64,000 nt of DNA from JABMMZ01 sp964505065 (GTDB lineage: Bacteria > Bacteroidota > Bacteroidia > NS11-12g > UBA955): contig CAZDGF010000002.1 in assembly GCA_964505065.1 (NCBI GenBank), positions 1 through 64,000 of the forward strand. The letters run 5' to 3'. Below the pieces are notes generated by a model, which was not told the DNA's origin, searched no databases, and worked only from the letters and a program-made list of their open reading frames with translations. This document shows, piece by piece, positions 34,598 through 43,384 of the stretch (positions within the stretch are counted from its first letter, which is position 1; each line of letters starts with the position of its first letter). A program made the position numbers and the translations under genes.

Positions 34598-37201
34598 CTA
34601 TTCTATAATCTTCTTCAATTCATGCAGTTTCATTAGGGCATCTATGGGGGTAAGCGCATTCAGTTCAAGGGTTTTTATTTGTTGGTGTAGCTCTTCTAGC
34701 TTTGGGTCGCTAACACCAAACATTGTGAGTTGGTATTGAGGTACTTTAATGGTTTTTAGTGTTTCTCTTCCGCTAATTTGCGCTCTATCTTTTTCCAATT
34801 CTTCCAATATTTGCTCTGCCCGCTGCACCACAGTTTTAGGCACACCTGCCATACGGGCTACATGTATGCCAAAACTATGCTCGCTACCGCCTTTTACCAA
34901 TTTGCGTAAAAATAGTATCTTATCTTTTGTTTCTTTTACTGCAATATGAAAATTGCAAATGCCTGTAATGTTTTTTTCCAATTCGTTCAGCTCATGGTAG
35001 TGCGTTGCAAATATAGTTTTAGGCGCATTGGGGTGTTTGCCTAAATATTCGGCTATAGCCCATGCCAAGCTTACGCCATCAAAAGTGCTAGTGCCTCTGC
35101 CAATTTCATCTAATAAAATCAAACTGCGCTCACTAATATTGTTCAAAATACCTGCTGTCTCTATCATTTCTACCATAAAGGTACTTTCGCCACTGCTAAT
35201 ATTATCGCTTGCGCCCACACGGGTATATATTCTATCTACCAAGCCAAATTCTGCTTTTTCGGCAGCCACAAAGCAACCTATCTGCCCCATTAAAACGGCT
35301 AAAGCCGTTTGCCTTAACACCGCACTTTTGCCACTCATATTTGGTCCTGTAAGTATTACAATGCGTTGGCTTTCTTTATCCAACTGAATAGTATTAGGAA
35401 TATAGGCATCATCTATTTTTAATTGCTGCTCAATAACAGGGTGTCGGCAGTTTTCTAAATTTAGGTTAAAACCTTCGTTAATTGTAGGTTTATGGTATTG
35501 AAACTGAATAGATACTTGCGCAAAACTGAGCAAGCAATCTATACGTGCCAATAGCTGACTATTAAGCTGTACAGCGGTAATATAATTGGCTGTAAACTGC
35601 AAAAGTTCGGCATACAATCTGTTTTCTATTTCAGAAATTTTGCTTTCGGCTGTTAATATTTTTTCTTCGTATTCTTTTAATTCAGGGGTTATATAGCGCT
35701 CGGCATTTGTTAGCGTTTGTTTACGAATCCAATCCGCAGGCACTTTGTCTTTATGCACATTGGTAACTTCTAAATAATAGCCAAATACATTGTTAAAAGC
35801 TATTTTTAAAGAAGAAATATCTGTGCGCTCCACCTCCCTTTTTTGCACATTCAATAAATAATCTTTACCACTAAAGGAAAGGGTGCGCAACTCATCTAAC
35901 TCAGCATTTACGCCATCGTTTATTACCCCACCTTTATTGATAAGCAAAGGTGAGTCTATTTTAATTTCCTTTTGAATTTTATCAATAAGCGTTTGGCAAG
36001 GATTGAGTTGTTCCGCCAATATTTGCATTTCGCTGCCTTGTAGTTTGCTTGCTATTTCTTTTATCTGTTTTACACATTCCAAAGCCCTGCCCAGTTGGGT
36101 AATTTCTCGGGGATTGGCTCGTAGTAATGATATTTTAGAGATAATACGCTCTATATCGCCACATTGTTTTAATTGCTGCCCTATGTTATGCATACTGGCA
36201 CTATCATTTACCAATATTTCTACCGTATTTAAGCGGCTATTTATTTCGTGTAAATCTTTTAAAGGCAATACCACCCAGCGTTTCAGCAAGCGGCTGCCCA
36301 TTGGCGTTAGCGTTTTATCCAATACATCTATCAAGCATTTTCCGCCAGGGTAGGTAGGATAAAGAATTTCCAAATTGCGAATAGTAAATTGGTCGAACCA
36401 CACAAAGGTATCTTCATCAATACGGCTAATAGCATTAATGTGTTTAATATTGGTTTGCTGATTATGCTCTAAATAATACAAAGCACTACCAGCAGCAATA
36501 ATGGCATTTTGCAAATGGCTAATACCAAAGCCTTTGAGCGTGGTGGTAAAAAAATGAGCCAATAGCTTTTCAGTAGCATAATCGAGTTGAAAAACCCAAT
36601 CATCGAGGGTAAATTGGTAGAACTTATCGCCTGTTAAATTTTTAAATAATTGGGCTTGATTTTTACAAACTATAACCTCTGCTGGGCGAAGGCTATTGAG
36701 CAATTTATCTATATATTCCAAAGTACCTTCGGCTACTAAAAACTCACCAGTAGATATATCTAAAAAAGCGCAACCAGCCACATTGCCATTAAAATATACC
36801 GATGCTAAATAATTGTTTGTATGCGTATCTAATACCTTGTCATTGTAAACCACACCTGGGGTAACAAGCTCTGTAACCCCACGTTTTACAATGCCTTTAG
36901 CCATTTTTGGGTCTTCCAGCTGGTCGCAAATAGCTACCCGCTGCCCTGCCCGCACAAGTTTTGGCAAATAAGTATCTAAGGAATGGTGAGGAAAACCAGC
37001 CAATTCTATTTCGCTACTGCTACCTGCCCCACGTTTGGTAAGCACAATACCCAATATTTTGGAAGCCGCAATGGCATCTTCGCCAAAGGTTTCGTAAAAA
37101 TCGCCCACTCGAAACAATAACAAAGCACCTGGGTATTTTTGCTTAAATCCCCAGTATTGCTTCATTAAAGGTGTTACAGTGTCGGTGTTTTTTGTAGTCA
37201 T
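34598..37201 (-). CDS. mutS: DNA mismatch repair protein MutS
   Basis: 867 aa, normal length. The mismatch-binding domain begins TPLMKQYWGFKQKYPGALLL then FRVGDFYETFGEDA, including the F-x-E mismatch wedge region. The ATPase has Walker A GPNMSGKS, Walker B LILLDEIGRGTSTFDGVSLA and ATHYHEL. It recognises base mismatches and starts repair with MutL. It is divergent from the methyltransferase gene with 50 bp between starts. Confidence 0.97.
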   Translation of the reverse strand: MTTKNTDTVTPLMKQYWGFKQKYPGALLLFRVGDFYETFGEDAIAASKILGIVLTKRGAGSSSEIELAGFPHHSLDTYLPKLVRAGQRVAICDQLEDPKMAKGIVKRGVTELVTPGVVYNDKVLDTHTNNYLASVYFNGNVAGCAFLDISTGEFLVAEGTLEYIDKLLNSLRPAEVIVCKNQAQLFKNLTGDKFYQFTLDDWVFQLDYATEKLLAHFFTTTLKGFGISHLQNAIIAAGSALYYLEHNQQTNIKHINAISRIDEDTFVWFDQFTIRNLEILYPTYPGGKCLIDVLDKTLTPMGSRLLKRWVVLPLKDLHEINSRLNTVEILVNDSASMHNIGQQLKQCGDIERIISKISLLRANPREITQLGRALECVKQIKEIASKLQGSEMQILAEQLNPCQTLIDKIQKEIKIDSPLLINKGGVINDGVNAELDELRTLSFSGKDYLLNVQKREVERTDISSLKIAFNNVFGYYLEVTNVHKDKVPADWIRKQTLTNAERYITPELKEYEEKILTAESKISEIENRLYAELLQFTANYITAVQLNSQLLARIDCLLSFAQVSIQFQYHKPTINEGFNLNLENCRHPVIEQQLKIDDAYIPNTIQLDKESQRIVILTGPNMSGKSAVLRQTALAVLMGQIGCFVAAEKAEFGLVDRIYTRVGASDNISSGESTFMVEMIETAGILNNISERSLILLDEIGRGTSTFDGVSLAWAIAEYLGKHPNAPKTIFATHYHELNELEKNITGICNFHIAVKETKDKILFLRKLVKGGSEHSFGIHVARMAGVPKTVVQRAEQILEELEKDRAQISGRETLKTIKVPQYQLTMFGVSDPKLEELHQQIKTLELNALTPIDALMKLHELKKIIE

Positions 37202-37220
37202 TTAAATGGTAAAAAAGAAA

Positions 37221-37228
37221 TACTTTTG
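37221..37228 (+). promoter_or_regulatory. Candidate -7 box for the SpoU methyltransferase gene
   Basis: TACTTTTG matches TAnnTTTG, 23 bp before the ATG at 37252. No good TTG was found at the right distance upstream, so the call is tentative. Confidence 0.4.
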
Positions 37229-37251
37229 CGGCTTTAAATATTATCTTTTAA

Positions 37252-37800
37252 ATGTTCCGCAAGTTAAAGCTACAACAACTAAACCGATTAACAATTTATC
37301 AATACAAAGAAAAAGCCAAAAAGCCTATTTGTGTGGTGTTAGATAATGTTAGAAGTATGAACAATGTGGGCAGTATTTTTAGAACAGCCGATGGCTTTGG
37401 TATTGAAAAACTATGGCTTTGCGGTATTACAGCACAACCACCACACAGAGAAATTCATAAAACAGCCTTGGGTGCAGAAGAAAGCATACCTTGGCAATAT
37501 ACAGCAACTACTTTAGAGGCTTGCCAACAGCTAAAAGTCAATGGCTACAAACTAATAGCCATAGAGCAAGCAGAGGGCAGCAAATTGTTGAATGAATTTA
37601 AGCTTGGTTGGTCTGGAGACCAACCAAAGGAAACAGAAAAATACGCTATTATTATGGGCAATGAGGTAGATGGCGTAAGCGAAGAGGTATTAAACCTTTG
37701 CGATGAGTGTATAGAAATACCGCAATTTGGCACCAAACATTCGTTTAATGTAGCGGTGTGTGCTGGTATAGTACTTTGGGAATTGGCGAAAAAAAATTAA
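37252..37800 (+). CDS. SpoU/TrmH-family RNA 2'-O-methyltransferase
   Basis: A 182-aa protein. The three SPOUT motifs are present: VLDNVRSMNNVGSIFRTADG, AIIMGNEVDGVSEEVL and EIPQFGTKHSFNVAVCAGIV. It methylates a tRNA or rRNA ribose with S-adenosylmethionine, in a knotted dimer. The end reads WELAKKN, while a duplicate 3' fragment at 38599-38778 ends WELAERNKIIEL, probably the ancestral C-terminus. So the present C-terminus is likely altered by the event that brought in the neighbouring lipoprotein gene. Confidence 0.92.
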   Translation: MFRKLKLQQLNRLTIYQYKEKAKKPICVVLDNVRSMNNVGSIFRTADGFGIEKLWLCGITAQPPHREIHKTALGAEESIPWQYTATTLEACQQLKVNGYKLIAIEQAEGSKLLNEFKLGWSGDQPKETEKYAIIMGNEVDGVSEEVLNLCDECIEIPQFGTKHSFNVAVCAGIVLWELAKKN

Positions 37801-37821
37801 TTTAAAATTACTTCCCCTTAC

Positions 37822-38520
37822 TTAGTGTTTTTTATCTATTGGTATAACATAAGAACCAGAAGTATATCCTGCACCAGGCATAGATACTACTACAAGCATT
37901 ATACTATCATTTCTTACTGCAAAATTAAAATCTTTAAATTTTAAAACTTCTCCATTGTCTGCTAAAATTTCATCTTCAATACTTTCATCTTTGAAAAGTT
38001 GTGAAAAATATTGCTTTTGCATTTTATTGATTAATGGTAACTTAGCTTCCATTTTAAAATCTTTATTTTCAATAATTTTATTGTTTTTTACATCAATATT
38101 CAATACTTTGTTTTCCGAGAAATGATTATTTCCTCCATGCAGACCTTCAACAAAAAAAAACTGAACAATTGAAATTAAATTTTCATTTTTTGTTAAAATT
38201 TCATATTGATTTGATACTACTGCTTTAATTTCTCCATCTTCAAAAGATGATTGAGACTCTTTTATTGATTCTATATAATTATTAACATTTGATACTAAAA
38301 TATTATTTACTTTTAATTGAAAATTACTGTCGTTCAAACCATCTATTTGAGGATATGATAGTTCGTCTATTTCTAAATTTTTATGTTTAATTGTTTTAGC
38401 CTTAATTACTGTATTTTTTATATCAATAATATTTGGTGTAGATTTTTCACTTTTATTATTGTTATTACATGAATATAAAAAGAGTAATATCCAAAATAAA
38501 AAAGCTGTTTTGTTTTTCAT
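37822..38520 (-). CDS. DUF3298/RsiV-like lipoprotein
   Basis: About 232 aa from ATG 38520 (I reject the upstream TTG). The lipoprotein signal FLFWILLFLYSCNNNN has lipobox YSC. The domain has IDELSYPQIDGLNDSNFQLK at its start, FVEGLHGGNNHFSENKVLNI in the middle and VVSMPGAGYTSGSYVIPI at the end, matching the DUF3298/DUF4163 pattern seen in RsiV-type lysozyme-binding anti-sigma proteins. Anchored in a membrane. It lies opposite to its neighbours and between two copies of the methyltransferase 3' end, so it looks like an inserted cassette. Confidence 0.82.
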   Translation of the reverse strand: MKNKTAFLFWILLFLYSCNNNNKSEKSTPNIIDIKNTVIKAKTIKHKNLEIDELSYPQIDGLNDSNFQLKVNNILVSNVNNYIESIKESQSSFEDGEIKAVVSNQYEILTKNENLISIVQFFFVEGLHGGNNHFSENKVLNIDVKNNKIIENKDFKMEAKLPLINKMQKQYFSQLFKDESIEDEILADNGEVLKFKDFNFAVRNDSIMLVVVSMPGAGYTSGSYVIPIDKKH

Positions 38521-38598
38521 ACTTTGCAAATATATTAATTATTTTCAAATTTTCTAATTCGCAATGAATATCAATTTTGGTGGAATTTTATTCTAAAG

Positions 38599-38778
38599 GA
38601 AAAATACGCTATTATTATGGGCAATGAGGTAGATGGCGTAAGCGAAGAGGTATTAAACCTTTGCGATGAGTGTATAGAAATACCGCAATTTGGCACCAAA
38701 CATTCGTTTAATGTAGCTGTTTGTGCTGGTATAGTACTTTGGGAATTGGCGGAAAGAAATAAAATTATTGAATTGTAG
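38599..38778 (+). pseudogene. Displaced 3' fragment of the SpoU methyltransferase gene
   Basis: Positions 38599-38751 match 37636-37788 over 153 bp with two mismatches, at a constant offset of 963 bp. The frame stays open through WELAERNKIIEL to TAG at 38776-38778. No start codon belongs to it. It overlaps the 3' end of the EEP gene by 14 bp. It represents the original gene end or the copy made during insertion of the lipoprotein gene. Confidence 0.93.
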
Positions 38779-39823
38779 TTTCCACTAATTTATGGTCGCT
38801 ACCAAGTGTAAAAGTTTTGTAATTTAAACCCTTAAAACTTTTTGGATAAAGTATGTAATCTATTCTAAAATTGGGCATCATACCAATATATGTTTTGCCA
38901 AAACCTATGCCGTTTTCTACAAATGCATCTTTTAATTTATTGGATAATTGAGCATAAGCGTAAGAAACTGGTGGGTCGTTAAAATCGCCAATTACACAAA
39001 AATCATATTTTAGTTGTTTAATATCTTTTTTAATCACATTTACTTGCTCTGCTCTTTTTATGTAAGCATTTTTCATTCTGCTAATCATGTTTTTTGATTG
39101 TGCTATTTTTTGTTCGTTGTCTTCGGGTATATCTTTAATAAACTCATAATCTTTTTTCTTAAATCGGAAAGATTGCAGATGAACATTGTAAAATCGCAGC
39201 AAGTTTTTTTCTATTTCAATATCGGCATAAGTGCACATATTGCCTGTTATTTGGTCGAAATGCACCAAGCCTGTACCTTCAATTTTAAAATTAGAAAATA
39301 TAGCCAAGCCATATTCGCCTTTTTTTCTGCCATCATTCAGTTTTTCAAAATAGGAATATCTAAAATTCCCTATTTTTTTTATGCTATCAAGTGTGGTATT
39401 GGTAGTTCCAATATTTAAAAATTCTTGTACACAAAGTATTTCGGGCTTGTTGTTTTCAATATAATGAATAAGCGAAGACAAATGCCAATTATTTTGCACA
39501 TAGCCAAACAATCCTGCATTGTAAGTGGCTATTTTTATACCTTTTTCTTGCTTTGTGGTTTGGGTTATTTTAAAGGTTTGAAACAAATGTTGCCAACCAA
39601 TGGCAATAGCTATTAGGCTATACAAACATCTATAATTAAATTGTATAAGCCATAAAAAAATAAAGCATATATTTACAATAACCAATACAGGATAGGCTAA
39701 ACCTAAAAAGGCTAAAAACCATATTTCTTGCGCACTAATGTATGTACTTGCATAAGCCCCAATTAAAAGCAAAATAGCTATAATATTAAAACTAAAAACA
39801 AATTTTTTGATAAATTTTAACAC
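38765..39823 (-). CDS. Membrane endonuclease/exonuclease/phosphatase-family protein
   Basis: A 352-aa protein. Residues 1-75 hold two to three membrane helices (FSFNIIAILLLIGAYASTYI, AYPVLVIVNICFIFLWLIQF). An EEP domain follows: KIATYNAGLFGYVQ, CVQEF (catalytic Glu), FYNVHLQS, CVIGDFNDPPVSYAY and the end LGSDHKLV. It hydrolyses phosphoesters; the substrate could be a lipid headgroup or nucleic acid at the membrane. It follows the rhomboid gene with a 2-bp gap. Confidence 0.9.
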   Translation of the reverse strand: MLKFIKKFVFSFNIIAILLLIGAYASTYISAQEIWFLAFLGLAYPVLVIVNICFIFLWLIQFNYRCLYSLIAIAIGWQHLFQTFKITQTTKQEKGIKIATYNAGLFGYVQNNWHLSSLIHYIENNKPEILCVQEFLNIGTTNTTLDSIKKIGNFRYSYFEKLNDGRKKGEYGLAIFSNFKIEGTGLVHFDQITGNMCTYADIEIEKNLLRFYNVHLQSFRFKKKDYEFIKDIPEDNEQKIAQSKNMISRMKNAYIKRAEQVNVIKKDIKQLKYDFCVIGDFNDPPVSYAYAQLSNKLKDAFVENGIGFGKTYIGMMPNFRIDYILYPKSFKGLNYKTFTLGSDHKLVETTIQ

Positions 39824-39825
39824 AA

Positions 39826-40674
39826 TTAATCTTGACTTGCTTTAAATAATATATCTTTTTCCTCTTTGCTCAAACGCTCGTATCCACTTTTTGAAATTTT
39901 ATCTAAAATGGCATCTATCTCATCTTGCGAAGGGCTATTTTTACTTTTACTCGTTGCTTTTTTCGATTTATTAATTTCTACTTTGTAGTTTATATTTGGC
40001 TTTCTTTTTTGTATAAAATTAAACGAAAACCAACTTAAATTCCCTTGCCTATATTTGGCATAAAGCCAGCCAAATATAGCGCCCCCAATATGCGCAATAT
40101 GCCCGCCAGGATTGTTGGTAGGTATGGCTATTAAATCTAAAACCAAATAAGCGAAAGATAACCATAACAATTTTAAACTAAACAAACCCCAAACACTTAC
40201 TTGTAAATTAGGCGCATAAGCTGTAGCGGCAAATAAAATAGCCAATACACCAGCACTAGCACCTATTAAAGTACTATTGCTACCGCTAAATACAGGCAAT
40301 AAATTATAACAAACTAAATACAGAATAGCACCCGATACACCACCCCATAAATAAACTTTCCAGGTATCTTTTTTATTGAAAAAATCTTCAAAAATTCTTC
40401 CTGCAAAAAACAACATCAGCATATTGAATAAAATATGAATAAATCCAAAATGTCCAAATTGGTATGTAATAAGTGTGTAAGGTTTTACAATAAATTGGCT
40501 AAACGATGAAGGTACAGCCAATAAATCCATAGCTTGACTTTGAGATTTTGTAGAAATAAAAATAAATAAATTTACAATACCCAATACAACATATACAGCT
40601 ATGTTAATGATAATTAGTTTTGTAATTACATTGCCATATTTTAGTTGGTATTTAATATCGTCTGCTATACTCAT
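39826..40674 (-). CDS. Rhomboid intramembrane serine protease
   Basis: A 282-aa protein with six membrane helices. Active-site serine is in LIGASAGVLAIL (GASAG) and the catalytic histidine in HIAHIGGAIFG, with HILFNMLMLFFAGRIFE on helix 2 as in rhomboids. The cytosolic tail is Lys/Ser-rich and ends in DEIDAILDKISKSGYERLSK, a conserved tail seen in Bacteroidetes members. It cleaves membrane proteins within the bilayer. It is followed by the EEP gene, probably in one transcript. Confidence 0.95.
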   Translation of the reverse strand: MSIADDIKYQLKYGNVITKLIIINIAVYVVLGIVNLFIFISTKSQSQAMDLLAVPSSFSQFIVKPYTLITYQFGHFGFIHILFNMLMLFFAGRIFEDFFNKKDTWKVYLWGGVSGAILYLVCYNLLPVFSGSNSTLIGASAGVLAILFAATAYAPNLQVSVWGLFSLKLLWLSFAYLVLDLIAIPTNNPGGHIAHIGGAIFGWLYAKYRQGNLSWFSFNFIQKRKPNINYKVEINKSKKATSKSKNSPSQDEIDAILDKISKSGYERLSKEEKDILFKASQD

Positions 40675-40726
40675 GCTTTATGTAATAACAAATTTTTTAG
40701 ACAAAATATTGCGAATTGGTATAAAA

Positions 40727-42130
40727 TTATTCAATTTTAAACAATGAAAGTTTATAATTATTCAGTTGCATTTTTACAATTAAAGGATTTGAGGGGTCGT
40801 TCAAATACCAAATTCTTTCATAACCATTGGTTATTCTAATACAATCTATAAATTCTGTTTTATTGTTTTTGTTTAAAATATCTATTTGCTCGTGTCCTTC
40901 AATAGCAAAAGTAGAAAATTTACTATTCGATAATGTATTAATTGTAGCCGTAGAATCTTTGATTAAGCTATTATATTGTTGAGCGCTTAACCAAAAAGTA
41001 ATTCTATCGTTTAAGGTTTCGTTTATGCCATTGGCATAGTTTATCTGTAAATTTTTTGCTGAATCTAAAGTAGATTTACTTAATACAATATTGCCACTAT
41101 CCGTATGTTCTGTATCTATTTTTGCCCAATTAAAAGCTATTTCATTTTTTATATCAAATGTCTTCAATTTTACATTGAAAAATTCGTTTTCTGTTTCATA
41201 CACTAATTTATCGCCATTTTTTAATTGAATAGTATTTTGCAAATTAGTGCAAAATTCAGCTAAATTAATATTTTCGCCACCTTCGCTAATTCTTATTTTT
41301 TTAGCTATAGCGCAAGCAGAGTCGGTTTTATTGGTTTTAAATAAATAAGTTGCATTTAGTTTCATAATACCTAAATCTTCCGCAGCATAAGCATTTAAGG
41401 TATCTAAATCGTTTTTAATCTCTGTATTGTTTATTTCTAATTGATAATAGGCACGCAAAAATACAGCTGTATATTTATCTGCCGAATTTATTTGAGGTAT
41501 TATTTCATTTAAAGTTTCTACTGCGCCTTCTATATTTTGTAATTCATGCTGACACCTTGCATAATATAGTTTGGTAATAGTTTTAGCAGTATTATCTTTC
41601 CATACTTTAGTATAAGCTACGTTGTAAAAACGAATTGCCTCTTCAAAGCTTGCCCCTGCAAAAGCTACTGTACCAAGCGATGCGTAACCTACCGCCATAG
41701 TTGGCAGTAATTTTATTGTTCTTCGGCATAATACACGTTTTGCACTATCGGAAAGCAAAGAATAACTTACATGTGTAATAGCAAAATCTGAAAAAATTTC
41801 AGGTTCTTTTGGATTATTGGTGTAAGCCAAATTAATGTTTTTCCACATATCTTCATATTTTTCTGCATACATGGCAATATTGGCTCTAAGCAAAAAAGCT
41901 TCTTTATTTTTAGGACTTAATACCAATATTTTTTTTATAATGGCTTCGCATTCAGCATCTTTTGAAACTTTATATAGGGCATAAGCTGAATCAACAAGCT
42001 TTTTAACTTGCGGATTTGGTTTTGCAACAATTGTGGTTTTTGGTTTATTTACAGTGGGTTTTGGCTTTGGTTTAGTTTGCGCAACTACTATTATTGGTAA
42101 ACAAACAAATAAGAAAAATATATTTTTCAT
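40727..42130 (-). CDS. Secreted TPR-repeat protein
   Basis: A 467-aa protein with a signal peptide (MKNIFFLFVCLPIIVVAQTK), a Lys/Pro/Thr-rich linker and several helical TPR pairs (VKKLVDSAYALYKVSKDAEC, EAIRFYNVAYTKVWKDNT). The C-terminal domain is beta-rich (FNVKLKTFDIKNEIAFNWAK; ITNGYERIWYLND). Probable periplasmic or outer-membrane scaffold. No enzyme motif was seen. Confidence 0.88.
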   Translation of the reverse strand: MKNIFFLFVCLPIIVVAQTKPKPKPTVNKPKTTIVAKPNPQVKKLVDSAYALYKVSKDAECEAIIKKILVLSPKNKEAFLLRANIAMYAEKYEDMWKNINLAYTNNPKEPEIFSDFAITHVSYSLLSDSAKRVLCRRTIKLLPTMAVGYASLGTVAFAGASFEEAIRFYNVAYTKVWKDNTAKTITKLYYARCQHELQNIEGAVETLNEIIPQINSADKYTAVFLRAYYQLEINNTEIKNDLDTLNAYAAEDLGIMKLNATYLFKTNKTDSACAIAKKIRISEGGENINLAEFCTNLQNTIQLKNGDKLVYETENEFFNVKLKTFDIKNEIAFNWAKIDTEHTDSGNIVLSKSTLDSAKNLQINYANGINETLNDRITFWLSAQQYNSLIKDSTATINTLSNSKFSTFAIEGHEQIDILNKNNKTEFIDCIRITNGYERIWYLNDPSNPLIVKMQLNNYKLSLFKIE

Positions 42131-42165
42131 GAATTATATAATACCTACAAAGGTACAATAAAAAC

Positions 42166-42441
42166 TTATTTTATAGAAAATTTTGATTGGGGCAAACCCA
42201 TATTAAAATCTTCATTTACTTGCATGTATTCGTTTTTACACACGTTCATTAAAATAGAATCTAAATAATCGCGCATATCTTTAATAGAACTTGCCTCCCA
42301 CAAGCATACGCAAAGTTCCATATTTTTATCTGGAAATACTTGGTGCAAAAGAATATGGCTTGGTAAATTTGGAATTTCTTTTTGGCAAATTTCCCAAAAC
42401 TTATTGGTATCGGATATTTTATGGATAACGGAAATAAACAT
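42166..42441 (-). CDS. Small conserved hypothetical protein
   Basis: About 91 aa from ATG 42441 (MFISVIHKISDTNKFWEICQ). I reject the upstream TTG start. The Cys pair in MELCVCLWEASSIKDMRDYL and the FPDKNMELCVCLW strand suggest an alpha/beta ferredoxin-like fold of the kind seen in small DUF3303/monooxygenase-like proteins. Function unknown. Confidence 0.7.
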   Translation of the reverse strand: MFISVIHKISDTNKFWEICQKEIPNLPSHILLHQVFPDKNMELCVCLWEASSIKDMRDYLDSILMNVCKNEYMQVNEDFNMGLPQSKFSIK

Positions 42442-42491
42442 ATTTGGCTTTAGAAAATGTATTCTACTATCAACAAAAATCAAACCAAAAA

Positions 42492-43046
42492 TTAAACCGT
42501 CATTATTTCTTTTTCTTTTTCTACCACCATGGCATCTATTTTAGCAATAGTTGCATCTAATTGCTTTTGAACTTTTGCTTCTGCATCTTTTGCCTCATCT
42601 TCGCTCAAGCCTTCTTTTTGCAATTTTTTTATCTTTTCGTTGGTATCCTTGCGGTAATTGCGTGCTACTATTTTACTGTTATCGCCCTCGTGTTTCACCA
42701 TTTTTGCCAATTGCACCCTGCGTTCTTGGGTTAATGGTGGTATTGTAATGCGTATAGAATTGCCATCATTGCCAGGTGCAAAACCTAAATTACTATCAAT
42801 TATGCCCTTTTCAATATCTCTAATTGTACTTTTTTCCCAAGGTTGAACCATAATTGTACGGCTATCTGGGGCAGAAATATTAGCTACTTGACTTATAGGT
42901 ACAGGCGCACCATAATACTCTACCATAACGCTTTCCAACATATTTGGGCTGGCTTTGCCTGCTCTAATATTGCCAAACTCATGTACGGTATGGTTGATAC
43001 ATTTTTCTAAATTTTGGGTGTAATCTGATAATACTTGACTAATCAT
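42492..43046 (-). CDS. frr: Ribosome recycling factor
   Basis: 184 aa, normal length. Motifs: RAGKASPNMLESVMVEYYGA, ISAPDSRTIMVQPWEKSTIR and NLGFAPGNDGNSIRITIPPL, then ERRVQLAKMVKHEGDNSK. It splits post-termination ribosomes with EF-G in the cytosol. Divergent from tatA. Confidence 0.97.
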   Translation of the reverse strand: MISQVLSDYTQNLEKCINHTVHEFGNIRAGKASPNMLESVMVEYYGAPVPISQVANISAPDSRTIMVQPWEKSTIRDIEKGIIDSNLGFAPGNDGNSIRITIPPLTQERRVQLAKMVKHEGDNSKIVARNYRKDTNEKIKKLQKEGLSEDEAKDAEAKVQKQLDATIAKIDAMVVEKEKEIMTV

Positions 43047-43128
43047 TTTTATTAAAAGTAAATTTTATGCAAAAAAACAGCATTCTGAATACTTTTAAAA
43101 ATTTTTTAATTACGGTTAATTTAAATCT

Positions 43129-43136
43129 TATATTTG
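43129..43136 (+). promoter_or_regulatory. Candidate -7 box for tatA-gatA
   Basis: TATATTTG matches TAnnTTTG, 20 bp before the tatA ATG at 43157. The -33 region (about 43104-43109) is a run of T without TTG, so the promoter may be weak or activator-dependent. Confidence 0.5.
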
Positions 43137-43156
43137 CAGTATAAATAATAATAGTT

Positions 43157-43360
43157 ATGACAACTCTTTTTTTAGGAAATTTAGGCGCTACTGAAATCAT
43201 TTTGATTATTGTAGTAGTATTAATTTTATTTGGTGGAAAAAAAATTCCAGAATTGATGCGTGGCGTTGGGCAAGGTATGCGTGAGTTTCAAAATGCTAAA
43301 AACAACGTTAAGAGCGAAATAGAAAAAGGAATGCAAGAAAAATCTGACGAAAAAAAATAA
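43157..43360 (+). CDS. tatA: Sec-independent (Tat) translocase subunit TatA
   Basis: A 67-aa protein. The N-terminal membrane helix IILIIVVVLILFGGKKIPEL with the FGGKKIPEL hinge and the following amphipathic helix (MRGVGQGMREFQNAKNNVKS) are diagnostic of TatA/TatE. It forms the pore for folded proteins in the inner membrane. It is 24 bp before gatA, likely co-transcribed. Confidence 0.95.
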   Translation: MTTLFLGNLGATEIILIIVVVLILFGGKKIPELMRGVGQGMREFQNAKNNVKSEIEKGMQEKSDEKK

Positions 43361-43384
43361 TTTTTTTTCTCATTTTTGCATCCC

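Noticed and set aside
38521..38529. TTG start three codons upstream of the DUF3298-like lipoprotein ATG
   Set aside because: ATG at 38520 gives a standard lipoprotein signal peptide; the extension adds nothing useful.
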